NCBI GenBank assembly: GCA_037720595.1 | Contig: JBBJLW010000004.1 | Location: forward strand, 62,001-126,000 | DNA: 64,000 nt | Origin: Gaiellasilicea sp037720595 | GTDB lineage: Bacteria > Actinomycetota > Thermoleophilia > Gaiellales > Gaiellaceae | Direction of reading: 5' to 3' | Shown: positions 7,160-16,013 of the stretch, in pieces | How positions within the stretch are numbered: position 1 is the first letter of the stretch | How the letters are laid out: every line of letters starts with the position of its first letter | Translations under genes and position numbers: made by a program | Notes under the pieces: generated by a model | Seen by the model: only the letters and a program-made list of their open reading frames with translations | Told to the model about the DNA's origin: nothing | Databases searched by the model: none

Positions 7160-9313
7160 TCAGGCCGAGCTGGGCGCGACCCGGAGCATTCGAGCTGCCC
7201 ACGGCGGCAGCCACCAGTTCCAGCGGCCCATCAGGCGCATGATCGCGGGGACGAGCAGGGCGCGGATCACGGTCGCGTCGAAGATGATTCCGGCCGCGAG
7301 CCCGATCCCGAACTGCTTGATGTCGGTGCCGGGACTCGTGGAGAGCACGAAGAAGGCGAACATGAGCACGAGCGCCGCGCTGGTCACGAGCTTGCCCGTC
7401 CGCGCGAGCCCGAGCGAGACAGCGCGAACGGTGTCGCCCGTCTCGTCGTAGGCCTCGCGCATCCTCGTCAGCATGAAGACCTCGTAGTCCATCGAGAGCC
7501 CATAGAGGAACGCAAAGATCATCAGCGGGATCCAGGAGATGATCGAATCGGTGGCCGGCACGTTCCAGATCGCCTCGCTCCCGTTCCCCTTCTGGAAGAT
7601 GAAGACGATGATCCCGTACGCAGCGCCGAGCGAGATGAGATTCAAGATCACGGCTTTGAGCGGCAGGAAGACCGAGCGGAACGCCCGCATCAGGAGCAGA
7701 TAGGTGAGGACGATCACGAACAGGAGCACGTAGGGGAACGTCCCGTAGACGGCGCTGATGAACTCGCGCTCCTCGGTCGGGATTCCGGCGAGCGTCAACT
7801 CCACGTCCCCGCCGAAGCCGGCCGCGACCGCCGGCAGCACATCGTCTCGCAGGCGCGACACGGTTTCGCGCGTCTCCCTACTCGAGCCGTCGCTGGTGGA
7901 GAACGCCTCGACGAGCGCGAAGCCGTCTGTGCGTGCCGGGGGTGGCGCGGCTGCACCGGCAATCCCTTCGTCTTCGGCGAGCCGGCTGGCCAGCTGATCG
8001 AGCTCGGCTCGGGTCGCGTCTCCTTCGACCGCGATCTGGAACGGCTTGTGGACGCCTTCCGTGATTCCGGCGTCGGTCAGCACCTGCGCACCCTCGTGCC
8101 CTCGGCCGCCGCCCGGAAAGTCCTTCGCCTGCGCATCGGCCGGGTTGAGCTGGAGGCCGTAGAAGAGGAGGAGCGCCACGATCGCCATTCCCGCCGCCCC
8201 GACGACGAGGGGCCTGCGCATCACGGTTCGCGCCCAGCGGTTCCAGAAGCCCTTTTCCGGATCGTCGCTTCCCTCGACGAGCCGCTTCGGCAGGACACGC
8301 AGGCTGTTGATCTTCGGGCCAAGCGTGTACAGGAGGGCTGGCAGCAACGTCAGCGTCGTCAACACGGAAACGGTCGGAATCAGCATCCCTCCGATCCCGA
8401 TCGAGCGGATGAACGGCAGCGGGATGATGATCATGCTGAGGAGCCCGACCGCGACGGTCGAGCCGGAGACGACCACCGAGCGGCCGGCATGCCGCATCGT
8501 CTGGACGATCGCCGCATCGCGGTCGGCGCCGTGGCGTAACTCCTCGCGGAAGCGGAAGATCATCAGGAGCGCGTAGTCGATCGCCACTCCGAGCCCGATC
8601 AGCGCCACGAGGAACTGGACGACGATCGAGACGTCGGTGACGTACGTCAGGATCCAGACCAACGTGAAGGTGTTGAGGATCGAGACGAGCGCGATCAGGA
8701 GCGGCATCGCGATTGCGGGGATCGTGCCGAAGGTGAAGAGCAGGATCACGAGCGCGCCGACGCCACCGATCAGAGCCTCGATCAGCACGCTCGGCGGCTC
8801 GGAGCCCCCTTCGCCCTCGCTTGCCTCGCCGGCGAGCGCGTCGAATCCGCTCACGTAGCCATCGACCCCGGCCGGCAGTGCTGTAGCGAGCGCCTTCTCG
8901 GTAGGCCCGACGTCGACCCCTTCGATGCCCTGCCGACCCGCCGCATAGATGTTCGCGAACGTAACCTTCCGATCGTCCGAGACGTACACGTCGTTGCCGG
9001 TGTTGAAGAACGAACTGACGCGAGAGCCGGGGTTTGCGGCTGCGGTCTGCTCGATCGCCCGCTCGACGCCTGGCACCTTCGTCACGTCGCCCTCGGATGT
9101 GAGGACGAGCACGAACGGGAAGAGCCCGCCGTTGCCAAGCTCTCGGACGGCGCGCTGATTCGCCTCGTAGCCGTCCGCGCCCGGAATCGAGAAGTCCTCG
9201 AGCCAGCGGTCGGCGAGCTGGCCGGCGGCGAAGCCGCCGAAGAGGGTCAACACCAACCAGACGCCGATCACGACGAGTCGGTGGTGCGTGACGAAGCGGG
9301 CGAGTTTCTCCAC
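7160..9313 (-). CDS. MMPL/RND family transporter
   Basis: This 717-residue membrane protein has the two-fold MMPL layout: an N-terminal helix, an extracytoplasmic domain (residues 40-170), a block of five to six helices, a second exported domain (residues 400-520), and a second helix block. GLGVAIDYALLMIFRFREE and YGLSMDYEVFMLTRMREAY are the paired helix-4 motifs with the proton-relay Asp-Tyr. Family members export lipids or hydrophobic drugs in actinobacteria; the substrate here is unknown. It ends 8 bp from the convergent metallopeptidase-like gene. Confidence 0.88.
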   Translation of the reverse strand: MEKLARFVTHHRLVVIGVWLVLTLFGGFAAGQLADRWLEDFSIPGADGYEANQRAVRELGNGGLFPFVLVLTSEGDVTKVPGVERAIEQTAAANPGSRVSSFFNTGNDVYVSDDRKVTFANIYAAGRQGIEGVDVGPTEKALATALPAGVDGYVSGFDALAGEASEGEGGSEPPSVLIEALIGGVGALVILLFTFGTIPAIAMPLLIALVSILNTFTLVWILTYVTDVSIVVQFLVALIGLGVAIDYALLMIFRFREELRHGADRDAAIVQTMRHAGRSVVVSGSTVAVGLLSMIIIPLPFIRSIGIGGMLIPTVSVLTTLTLLPALLYTLGPKINSLRVLPKRLVEGSDDPEKGFWNRWARTVMRRPLVVGAAGMAIVALLLFYGLQLNPADAQAKDFPGGGRGHEGAQVLTDAGITEGVHKPFQIAVEGDATRAELDQLASRLAEDEGIAGAAAPPPARTDGFALVEAFSTSDGSSRETRETVSRLRDDVLPAVAAGFGGDVELTLAGIPTEEREFISAVYGTFPYVLLFVIVLTYLLLMRAFRSVFLPLKAVILNLISLGAAYGIIVFIFQKGNGSEAIWNVPATDSIISWIPLMIFAFLYGLSMDYEVFMLTRMREAYDETGDTVRAVSLGLARTGKLVTSAALVLMFAFFVLSTSPGTDIKQFGIGLAAGIIFDATVIRALLVPAIMRLMGRWNWWLPPWAARMLRVAPSSA

Positions 9314-9373
9314 GATTCCCGACCCTACCTTGATGCCCGGAGGTCGCCGCGTGTCCAGGTGGTGTCGATCTTG

Positions 9374-9613
9374 CTAACGATCTGGACGCTCGCCGTCGAT
9401 CCGGCGCAGGGCACGCCTGAACCAGCTCCGCTCCTCGTACTGGTGGCGGATCGCCTGCTCCGGCCCGCCCGCTCGCTCGAGGAGAATCGCGCCGAGCTCC
9501 TCCCGCGCTGCGGGGTCGAGCGTGTCGGCGTAGGCGGCCACGGCGGCTGCGAAGGCCCGGCCGGAATGCTCTGCCCCCAGCTCGTCGACGCGGCGCTCGA
9601 GCTCGGCCCGCAC
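9374..9613 (-). CDS. Small conserved hypothetical protein
   Basis: A 79-residue, charged, probably helical protein starting at GTG 9613, two bases after the stop of gcvPB. The tight spacing places it at the end of the glycine cleavage operon. It shows Glu/Arg-rich amphipathic helices and no known motif. The function is unknown. Confidence 0.5.
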   Translation of the reverse strand: MRAELERRVDELGAEHSGRAFAAAVAAYADTLDPAAREELGAILLERAGGPEQAIRHQYEERSWFRRALRRIDGERPDR

Positions 9614-9615
9614 GC

Positions 9616-11115
9616 TCAGGCGCCCTTCTGGGCCTCGAGCTGTCTTCCCGAGCTCTCCTCGCCGGAGAGATCCGGATGCTCGTCGAAGCCGAACGTGACA
9701 ATCGCGCGCTTCGCTGCTTTCACCTCGTCGAGTCGGCGGACGGGCCGCGAGACCGGCGCCTCTTTGAGGAGCTCCGGGCTCTCCGCCGCCTCGCCCGCGA
9801 TCGCGAGCATTGCGTCGCAGAACGCGTCGAGCCGCTCCTTCGGTTCGGTCTCCGTCGGTTCGATCATCAGTGCCTCGGGTACGACGAGCGGGAAGTAGAC
9901 GGTCGGCGGGTGGTAGCCGTAGTCCATCAGCCGCTTGGCGACGTCGAGCGCGGTGATCCCGTGCTCGCGCTTCAGGTTGCGGGCGGAGAGGACGAACTCG
10001 TGCATGCAGAGCCGGTCGTACGGGAGCTCGTAGGCGTCTTTCAGCCGCGCGAGCAGGTAGTTGGCGTTCAGGACTGCGATCTCGGACATCTCGCGGAGCC
10101 CCGGTCCGTAGGAGCGGATGTAGGCATAGGAGCGGACGAAGACGCCGAACGGCCCCGTGAAGCCGCGCACCTTGCCGATCGACTTCGGCCGGTCGTAGTC
10201 GAGCCGGAAGGCGTCGCCTTCGCGGACGACCGCGGGCACGGGGAGGTAGGGCTCGAGCGTCTCGCGGACGACGACCGGGCCACCGCCGGGCCCGCCGCCG
10301 CCGTGAGGCTGCGAGAACGTCTTGTGCAGGTTGATGTGGACGATGTCGAAGCCCATGTCGCCCGGCCGCGAGATCCCGCAGACGGCGTTCAGGTTGGCGC
10401 CGTCGTAGTAGAGGAGCGAGCCCGCCTCGTGGAAGATCGCCGCCACCTCGGTGATGTTCTCGTCGAAGAGACCGAGCGTGGACGGATTCGTCAGCATCAG
10501 CCCTGCCGTGCGCTCGTTCACCTTCGCGCGCAGGTCGTCGAGGTCGAGGTTACCGCGCTCGTCGGTCGCGACCTTCGCCAGCTTGTAGCCGGCCATCGTC
10601 ACGCTCGCCGGATTCGTGCCGTGCGCCGTGTCGGCCGTGACGATCGTGTCACGACGGGAGCCCTCCCCACGATCCTCGAAGTAGGCGCGCATCAGCATCA
10701 GGCCGGTCAGCTCACCCTGCGAGCCCGCGGCCGGCTGCAGCGAGCAGGCGTGCAGCCCGGCGATTTCCTGGAGGATCTCCTGGAGGCGCCACATCAGCTC
10801 GAGCGCCCCCTGCGCCGACTCTTCCTCCTGGTGCGGGTGCAGATCCTTGAAGCCGGGCAGCGCGACGACGCGCTCGTTCACGCGCGGGTTGTGCTTCATC
10901 GTGCAGCTTCCGAGCGGGTAGAAGCCGGTGTCGATCCCGAAGTTGCGCGTCGAGAGCGCGGTGAAATGGCGGACGAGCTCGGGTTCCGAGAGCTCGGGCA
11001 GGCGCGGCGGCTCGGCCCTGCGCAGCTCGGCCGGCACCTCGACGGCCGGCAGGTCGTACTGAGGCAGTGTCGATGCGCGCCGCCCCGGACGACTCTGCTC
11101 GTAGATCAGCTTCAC
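9616..11115 (-). CDS. gcvPB: Glycine dehydrogenase (decarboxylating) subunit 2
   Basis: The C-terminal half of the P protein as a separate 499-residue subunit. NLHKTFSQPHGGGGPGGGP carries the PLP-binding lysine (Lys in LHKTF), preceded by YYDGANLNA. It decarboxylates glycine and passes the aminomethyl group to lipoyl-GcvH, together with GcvPA. The start GTG at 11115 overlaps the gcvPA stop by 4 bp (GTGA). A much longer open frame extends upstream but is an antisense-like shadow of gcvPA. Confidence 0.93.
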   Translation of the reverse strand: MKLIYEQSRPGRRASTLPQYDLPAVEVPAELRRAEPPRLPELSEPELVRHFTALSTRNFGIDTGFYPLGSCTMKHNPRVNERVVALPGFKDLHPHQEEESAQGALELMWRLQEILQEIAGLHACSLQPAAGSQGELTGLMLMRAYFEDRGEGSRRDTIVTADTAHGTNPASVTMAGYKLAKVATDERGNLDLDDLRAKVNERTAGLMLTNPSTLGLFDENITEVAAIFHEAGSLLYYDGANLNAVCGISRPGDMGFDIVHINLHKTFSQPHGGGGPGGGPVVVRETLEPYLPVPAVVREGDAFRLDYDRPKSIGKVRGFTGPFGVFVRSYAYIRSYGPGLREMSEIAVLNANYLLARLKDAYELPYDRLCMHEFVLSARNLKREHGITALDVAKRLMDYGYHPPTVYFPLVVPEALMIEPTETEPKERLDAFCDAMLAIAGEAAESPELLKEAPVSRPVRRLDEVKAAKRAIVTFGFDEHPDLSGEESSGRQLEAQKGA

Positions 11116-12443
11116 CCCGTCACCTCGGCCAGCACCTCCGCGAGGCGGTCGATGTCCGCCGGGCTGCGCTTCTCGGTGACGGCGACGAGCAGGACGTCGT
11201 CCAAGCCTTCGTAGTCGCGGCCGAGCGCGTAACCGGGGTGAACGCCGTGCTTGCGGGCGGCCGTGATCGTCTCGCGAGCACTGCCCGGAACGCGGACCGC
11301 GAACTCCTTGAACGTCGGTCGATTGGGAAACGCGAGCGGGAGCCCGAGCCGCTGCTGCGCGTAGGCGCCGAGGCTCAGGCAGGTCCCGCCGAGCTCGCGG
11401 AGCCCCTGCGGGCCGAGCCAGGAGAGATGGACGAGGCCGGCGAGCGCGAGCAGCGTCTGATTCGTCGTCATGTTCGAGGTCGCCTTCTCGCGCCGGATGT
11501 GCTGCTCGCGCGTCTGGAGCGTCAGCACGTAGCCGCGGTCGCCGTTCAGGTCGGTCGTCTCGCCGATGATCCGGCCCGGCAGCCGCCGGATGTAGTCGCG
11601 CTTTGCGGCGAGGAAGCCGTAGTGAGGGCCCGCGTAGGACTGATAGTTGCCGGCGCCCTGGCCCTCGCCGATCGCAAGCGCGCAGCCGTAGTTGCCCGGA
11701 GCCTCGAGCACGCCGAGCGAGACCGGATCGACGTGCGCCACCGCGAGCGCGCCGGCCTCGTTCGCCGCAGCGGCGAGCTCGGGCGCGGGCTCGAGGCAGC
11801 CGAAGAAGTTCGGCTGCTGGAAGATCACGGCCGCAGCGTCCTGCGACGCGGCGGCGAGAAGATCCGGATCCGTGGTGCCGCCGGTATGCGGAACCTCGAC
11901 GACCTCGAGGCCAAAGCCGACCGCGTACGTCTTCACGACCTGGCGGACCTGCGGGCTCAGCGTCTCGGCGAGCACGACCTTGGAGCGACCGGTCATGTCC
12001 CGCGCGACGAGGCAAGCATCGGCGGCCACGGTGGTGCCGTCGTAGCCAGACGCATTGGACACGTCCATCCCGGTCAACTCGCAGATCGCGGTCTGGTACT
12101 CGAAGATCGCCTGCAGCACGCCCTGGCTCATCTCCGGCTGGTACGGCGTGTAGGCGGTCAGGAACTCGCCGCGCGAGAGCATCGCATCGACGACCGCGGG
12201 GACGTAATGGTCGTAGATCCCGGCGCCGAGGAACGAGAGCTCCTTCGTCGTGTCCACGTTCTTCGCGGCGAGCTCCTCGAGGTGCCGCACGAGCTCGGGC
12301 TCCGACAGCGCTGGCTCCAGGTCGAGCCTGCCCTCGAAGCGTAGAGCGGCCGGGATGTCCCGGAAGAGCTCCTCGACCGAGGCGACCCCGATCGCGGCGA
12401 GCATCTCCTCGCGGTCGGAGTCGGTGAGCGAGAGTTGACTCAA
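11112..12443 (-). CDS. gcvPA: Glycine dehydrogenase (decarboxylating) subunit 1
   Basis: The N-terminal half of the P protein, 443 residues, with YTPYQPEMSQGVLQAIFEYQT and ASGYDGTT typical of GcvPA. It forms an alpha2beta2 complex with GcvPB. The start is a TTG at 12443, overlapping the gcvH stop (TTGA), and the protein then begins SQLSLTDSDREEM as expected. The split P protein is the form common in Gram-positives, archaea and Thermotoga, unlike the fused form of proteobacteria. Confidence 0.92.
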   Translation of the reverse strand: MSQLSLTDSDREEMLAAIGVASVEELFRDIPAALRFEGRLDLEPALSEPELVRHLEELAAKNVDTTKELSFLGAGIYDHYVPAVVDAMLSRGEFLTAYTPYQPEMSQGVLQAIFEYQTAICELTGMDVSNASGYDGTTVAADACLVARDMTGRSKVVLAETLSPQVRQVVKTYAVGFGLEVVEVPHTGGTTDPDLLAAASQDAAAVIFQQPNFFGCLEPAPELAAAANEAGALAVAHVDPVSLGVLEAPGNYGCALAIGEGQGAGNYQSYAGPHYGFLAAKRDYIRRLPGRIIGETTDLNGDRGYVLTLQTREQHIRREKATSNMTTNQTLLALAGLVHLSWLGPQGLRELGGTCLSLGAYAQQRLGLPLAFPNRPTFKEFAVRVPGSARETITAARKHGVHPGYALGRDYEGLDDVLLVAVTEKRSPADIDRLAEVLAEVTG

Positions 12444-12835
12444 GAATCCTGGATGAGCTGCTCGTACGCCGCCCGCTCGAGCAGCGCGTCGACCTCGGAA
12501 GGATCCGAGAGCCGGATTCGGAGCAGCCAACCCTCCCCGTAGGGATCCGTGTTCACGGTCTCGGGCGCGTCGACGACCTTTTGGTTCACCTCGAGGACCT
12601 CTCCGGAGAGCGGCGCGACCACATCCGAGACGGCCTTGACCGACTCCACCTCGCCGTAGGTCGAGTCCTTCGCAACCGTTGCGCCGGGCTCGGGCGCCTC
12701 GAAGTGGACGAGCTCGCCGAGGGCATCCTGCGCGAACCAGGTGACCCCGAGCGTAGCCTCGTCTCCTTCGATCCGGGCCCAGTCGTGCTCGGGGTGGTAC
12801 TTGAGCCCCTCGGGGTAGCTCTCCGCTGCGGCCAC
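12440..12835 (-). CDS. gcvH: Glycine cleavage system H protein
   Basis: A 131-residue lipoyl carrier protein. ESVKAVSDVVAPLSGEV contains the lipoylated lysine at about residue 67. It shuttles the aminomethyl group between P, T and L proteins. It starts at GTG directly abutting the gcvT stop (TAAGTG), so it is translationally coupled. Normal length. Confidence 0.93.
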   Translation of the reverse strand: MAAAESYPEGLKYHPEHDWARIEGDEATLGVTWFAQDALGELVHFEAPEPGATVAKDSTYGEVESVKAVSDVVAPLSGEVLEVNQKVVDAPETVNTDPYGEGWLLRIRLSDPSEVDALLERAAYEQLIQDS

Positions 12836-13885
12836 TTAGCTCTCCTTCGTGTAGATCGGTTTCGAGACGACGGTCGCGCGGCGAACCTTGCCGCGCACGT
12901 CGATCGCAAGCTCGGTTCCCGGCTCGGCGCTTCCGGCGGGGACGTACCCCATCCCGATTCCGCGATCGAGCATCGGCGAATGAGTGCCGGAGGTCACGTC
13001 CCCGCCTCCTGCGATCGCCATCCCGTAACGCGGCACGGCCTTCTCCTCCATCACGAACGCGACGAGCTTGCGCGCCGGCCCCACTGCCTTGATCCGGCGC
13101 AGCTCCTCCGCTCCGGTGAAGTCCTTGTCGAGCGCGCACGTCCAGCCGAGGCCGGCGCTGATCGCGTCGGTCTCCGGAGTGATGTCGTTGCCGTGCAGCG
13201 GATAGCAGACCTCGAGCCGCAGCGTGTCGCGCGCACCGAGTCCGCACGGGACGGCGCCCGCCTCGACGACCGAGTCCCAGAGCTCGACGGCGTCCTCGGC
13301 GGGGCACATCAGCTCACAGCCGTCCTCGCCGGTGTATCCGGTGCGCGCGATCATCGCCTCGACGCCGCCGACACTCCCCATTGCATGCGTGAACGGCTTC
13401 GCCTCCGGAAGCCCGAGCCGCTCGATCGCGCGCGGGCCCTGAACAGCCAGCAACGCATAGTCGTCCGAGGCGTCGCGGACGTCGGAGCCACGGATCTCGC
13501 GATCCTTGAGCCAGGCGTAGACGGGCTCGCGATTGGAAGCGTTGCAGACGATCAGGAAGTGGCCCGGATCGACTCGGTAGACGATCAGGTCGTCGACGAT
13601 CCCACCACGCTCGTTCGTGAGCAGGGAGTACTGGGCGTCGGCGTCCGCCAGCCGTTCGAGGTCGTTCGAAAGCACGCCGTGGAGGAACTCCCGTGCCTTC
13701 GGGCCCTCCACGTGCAGCTCGCCCATGTGGGAGACGTCGAAGACACCACAGTCGCGCCGAACCGCCCGGTGCTCGGCGATCACACCCTCGTACTGAACCG
13801 GCATCTCCCAGCCCGCGAACGGCACCAGGCGCGCGCCGGCGGCGAGATGTCGCTCGTGAAGGGGCGTCTGCAGGAGCGTCTGCAC
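12836..13885 (-). CDS. gcvT: Glycine cleavage system T protein (aminomethyltransferase)
   Basis: A 349-residue folate-dependent aminomethyltransferase. FDVSHMGELHVEGPKA and GYTGEDGCEL are diagnostic, and LGARDTLRLEVCYPLHGNDI carries the folate-binding region. It releases ammonia and forms 5,10-methylene-THF. It begins the gcvT-H-PA-PB operon, 47 bp downstream of ftsZ, and could be reached by read-through from the cell-division cluster. The lipoamide dehydrogenase (L protein) is not in the window. Confidence 0.93.
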   Translation of the reverse strand: MQTLLQTPLHERHLAAGARLVPFAGWEMPVQYEGVIAEHRAVRRDCGVFDVSHMGELHVEGPKAREFLHGVLSNDLERLADADAQYSLLTNERGGIVDDLIVYRVDPGHFLIVCNASNREPVYAWLKDREIRGSDVRDASDDYALLAVQGPRAIERLGLPEAKPFTHAMGSVGGVEAMIARTGYTGEDGCELMCPAEDAVELWDSVVEAGAVPCGLGARDTLRLEVCYPLHGNDITPETDAISAGLGWTCALDKDFTGAEELRRIKAVGPARKLVAFVMEEKAVPRYGMAIAGGGDVTSGTHSPMLDRGIGMGYVPAGSAEPGTELAIDVRGKVRRATVVSKPIYTKES

Positions 13886-13932
13886 GGCGCGGACTCTAGT
13901 GGTTCCGCAGGGAGCGACCTCGAGGTGGCGCG

Positions 13933-15003
13933 TCAGTCTTCGCGCAGGAAGGAGGGGATCTCGAGGTCGTCGTCGGAGGGCTCCGGGCGCCGACGCTGCG
14001 GCTCGCCGTTCGTCGGCGTCTGAACCGAAGCGGTCTCGGGTCGGCGTCGGCGCTTGGCGCTCCCGAACCCCGTCGCGATCACGGTCACGCGCACCTCGTC
14101 GCCGAGCGACTCGTCGATCACGGCGCCGAAGATCACGTTCGCGTTGCCGTCGGCGGCGCTCGTCACGACCTCGGCTGCCTCGTTCACCTCGAAGAGGCCG
14201 AGATCCGAGCCGCCGGTGATGTTGAGCAGGATCCCGGTGGCGCCGTCGACGGACTGCTCGAGCAGCGGCGAGGAAACGGCCGTTCGCGCGGCCTCGGCCG
14301 CCCGATTCTCGCCCGAGGCGGTGCCGATGCCCATCATCGCCGAGCCGGCGTCCCGCATGATCGTGCGCACGTCGGCGAAGTCGAGGTTGACGACCCCGGG
14401 GACCGTGATCAGGTCGGTGATCCCCTGCACGCCCTGGCGCAGGATGTCGTCCGCGATCCGAAAGGCCTCGGTGACCGGCGTGCGCTTCTCGACGACCTGG
14501 AGGAGTCGGTCGTTCTCGATCACGATCAGCGTGTCGAGGCGTTCTCGCAGGCTCTGGATCCCCTGCTCGGCCTGCATCAAGCGGGTGCGGCCCTCGAAGG
14601 CGAACGGCTTCGTGACGACGCCGACGGTCAGCGCCTCGAGCTCGCGACCGAGCTCGGCGACGATCGGGGCGCCGCCCGTACCCGTGCCCCCACCCTCGCC
14701 GGCGGTGACGAAGATCATGTCGGCGCCCTTTAGCGCCTCCTTCAGCTCGTCGCGCGATTCCTGCGCCGCGGCCTGACCGACGTTCGGGTCGGCGCCGGCG
14801 CCGAGCCCGCGAGTGACCTTCGAGCCGATGTGGATCTTCACGTCGGCATCCGTCATCAGCAGCGCCTGAGCATCGGTATTGACCGCGATGAACTCGACTC
14901 CGCCGACGCCCGCATCGACCATGCGGTTGACGGCGTTCGTGCCGCCGCCGCCGACGCCGACGACCTTGATCACGGCGAGATAATTGCCGGTTGCATCTCT
15001 CAT
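13933..15003 (-). CDS. ftsZ: Cell division GTPase FtsZ
   Basis: A 356-residue tubulin homologue that polymerises into the Z ring. It begins with VVGVGGGGTNAVNRM; the tubulin signature GEGGGTGTGGAP and the T7 loop NLDFADVRTIM are intact. A C-terminal linker rich in Arg, Pro and Asp ends with DLEIPSFLRED, a standard C-terminal peptide for binding division partners. It is the last gene of the dcw cluster. A consensus promoter lies upstream, so it probably has its own transcription start as well as read-through from ftsQ. No ftsA or sepF is next to it. Confidence 0.97.
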   Translation of the reverse strand: MRDATGNYLAVIKVVGVGGGGTNAVNRMVDAGVGGVEFIAVNTDAQALLMTDADVKIHIGSKVTRGLGAGADPNVGQAAAQESRDELKEALKGADMIFVTAGEGGGTGTGGAPIVAELGRELEALTVGVVTKPFAFEGRTRLMQAEQGIQSLRERLDTLIVIENDRLLQVVEKRTPVTEAFRIADDILRQGVQGITDLITVPGVVNLDFADVRTIMRDAGSAMMGIGTASGENRAAEAARTAVSSPLLEQSVDGATGILLNITGGSDLGLFEVNEAAEVVTSAADGNANVIFGAVIDESLGDEVRVTVIATGFGSAKRRRRPETASVQTPTNGEPQRRRPEPSDDDLEIPSFLRED

Positions 15004-15090
15004 GTCGGGGACTCCATCGCGAGGGCTCTAGGGTGCTCTACCTGAAGCTCGAGTAGAGGATCGGGGCTGTCGAGAATAGCTTCGGCGTGC

Positions 15091-15119
15091 AGGGTACGTC
15101 TCCTTGTCGCACCTGTCAA
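15091..15119 (-). promoter_or_regulatory. Sigma-70-type promoter for ftsZ
   Basis: On the minus strand the -35 is TTGACA (15119-15114), then 17 bp, then -10 TACCCT (15096-15091). It lies in the 124-bp gap between ftsQ and ftsZ, 88 bp before the start codon. Confidence 0.6.
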
Positions 15120-15127
15120 CGACTACC

Positions 15128-15982
15128 TCAAGGTATAGTGGAGGTTACAGTCTCGACCTCTACATGAGAGTCGAGACTTGTGGAGGCGACCGGACGCTCC
15201 GGGACGCTGACGTCGAGATACCCCCCCGAGGCGAGCACAGCGGGCAGGATCCGGCGCGCGAGCTCGAGCTTGAGCGCCCGGTCGGAGTCGTCGCCGAGGC
15301 GCAGCTCGAATCCCGAGCGGAGCACCAGCGTCAGCTCCTCGCCGGTCGAGCGCACCGTCGAGACGCGCTCGGAGAGAGGTCGGCGCACGAGCGGCGCCAC
15401 GGCTCGCACGGCCGGGCGAACGATGCCGACGACCGGCTCGCCGAGCCTGACCTCGGCCCGCCGCGTCAACCAGATCCGGGGAAGCCGGGGCCGCGTGCCT
15501 CGATCGAGCGGCGAGATCACGCGTCCGCTCGCGGCGGCGAGCCACGAGTCCTTCCCTTGCCGCAAGACCGCGACGGGGCGCTCGGGCACGACGGACGCGG
15601 TCAGCGTGTGGGGGAAGGCGCGGTCGAACGAGACGGATGCGACGGTCGGCACCGCTTCGACGGCTGTCTCGAGGTCGGCGAGATCGAGTGCCACGAGACT
15701 TCGCCCGCGAGCCGGTTCGAGCACGGCGTGCACCTGCGCGCCAACGTGTGGCGGCGCGCCGAAAACCTGGAGCTCGCGCACGGCGAACGCCGAGGTTCCG
15801 CGCGCCAGTCCATAGGCGCCGGCCGCCGCGGCAAGCAGGGCGAGCCCGACCGCCACGGAGCGGCCAGAGGGTACGAGACGGGACACTTGGAGGCGTGGTC
15901 GTCGATGCGGGAAGGACAGGACGTCCTTCGCCGGCCCTGCACGCGGGCGCGCGCGACTCCGTCCTCCTCTCGCGGTGGCCAT
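15128..15982 (-). CDS. ftsQ: Cell division protein FtsQ
   Basis: A 284-residue bitopic membrane protein with a basic, Arg/Pro-rich cytoplasmic N-terminus (about 40 residues), one transmembrane helix around residues 44-64, a POTRA domain beginning FAVRELQVFGAPP and a FtsQ beta domain. It links early and late divisome proteins. It is placed between murB and ftsZ as in Gram-positive dcw clusters. An inverted repeat with 8-bp arms (15150-15157 and 15170-15177) lies in the last coding part. Confidence 0.85.
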   Translation of the reverse strand: MATARGGRSRARPRAGPAKDVLSFPHRRPRLQVSRLVPSGRSVAVGLALLAAAAGAYGLARGTSAFAVRELQVFGAPPHVGAQVHAVLEPARGRSLVALDLADLETAVEAVPTVASVSFDRAFPHTLTASVVPERPVAVLRQGKDSWLAAASGRVISPLDRGTRPRLPRIWLTRRAEVRLGEPVVGIVRPAVRAVAPLVRRPLSERVSTVRSTGEELTLVLRSGFELRLGDDSDRALKLELARRILPAVLASGGYLDVSVPERPVASTSLDSHVEVETVTSTIP

Positions 15983-16013
15983 GCATGCGAGTTCGCCGCC
16001 CTCGGGGCTGTTC

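Noticed and set aside
6365..8539. 724-codon plus-strand frame across the metallopeptidase and MMPL genes
   Set aside because: It overlies two well-supported genes in other frames; composition is typical of a shadow.
9616..12015. 799-codon frame starting upstream of gcvPB
   Set aside because: The extra 300 codons overlie gcvPA and are Arg-rich noise; the GTG at 11115 fits.
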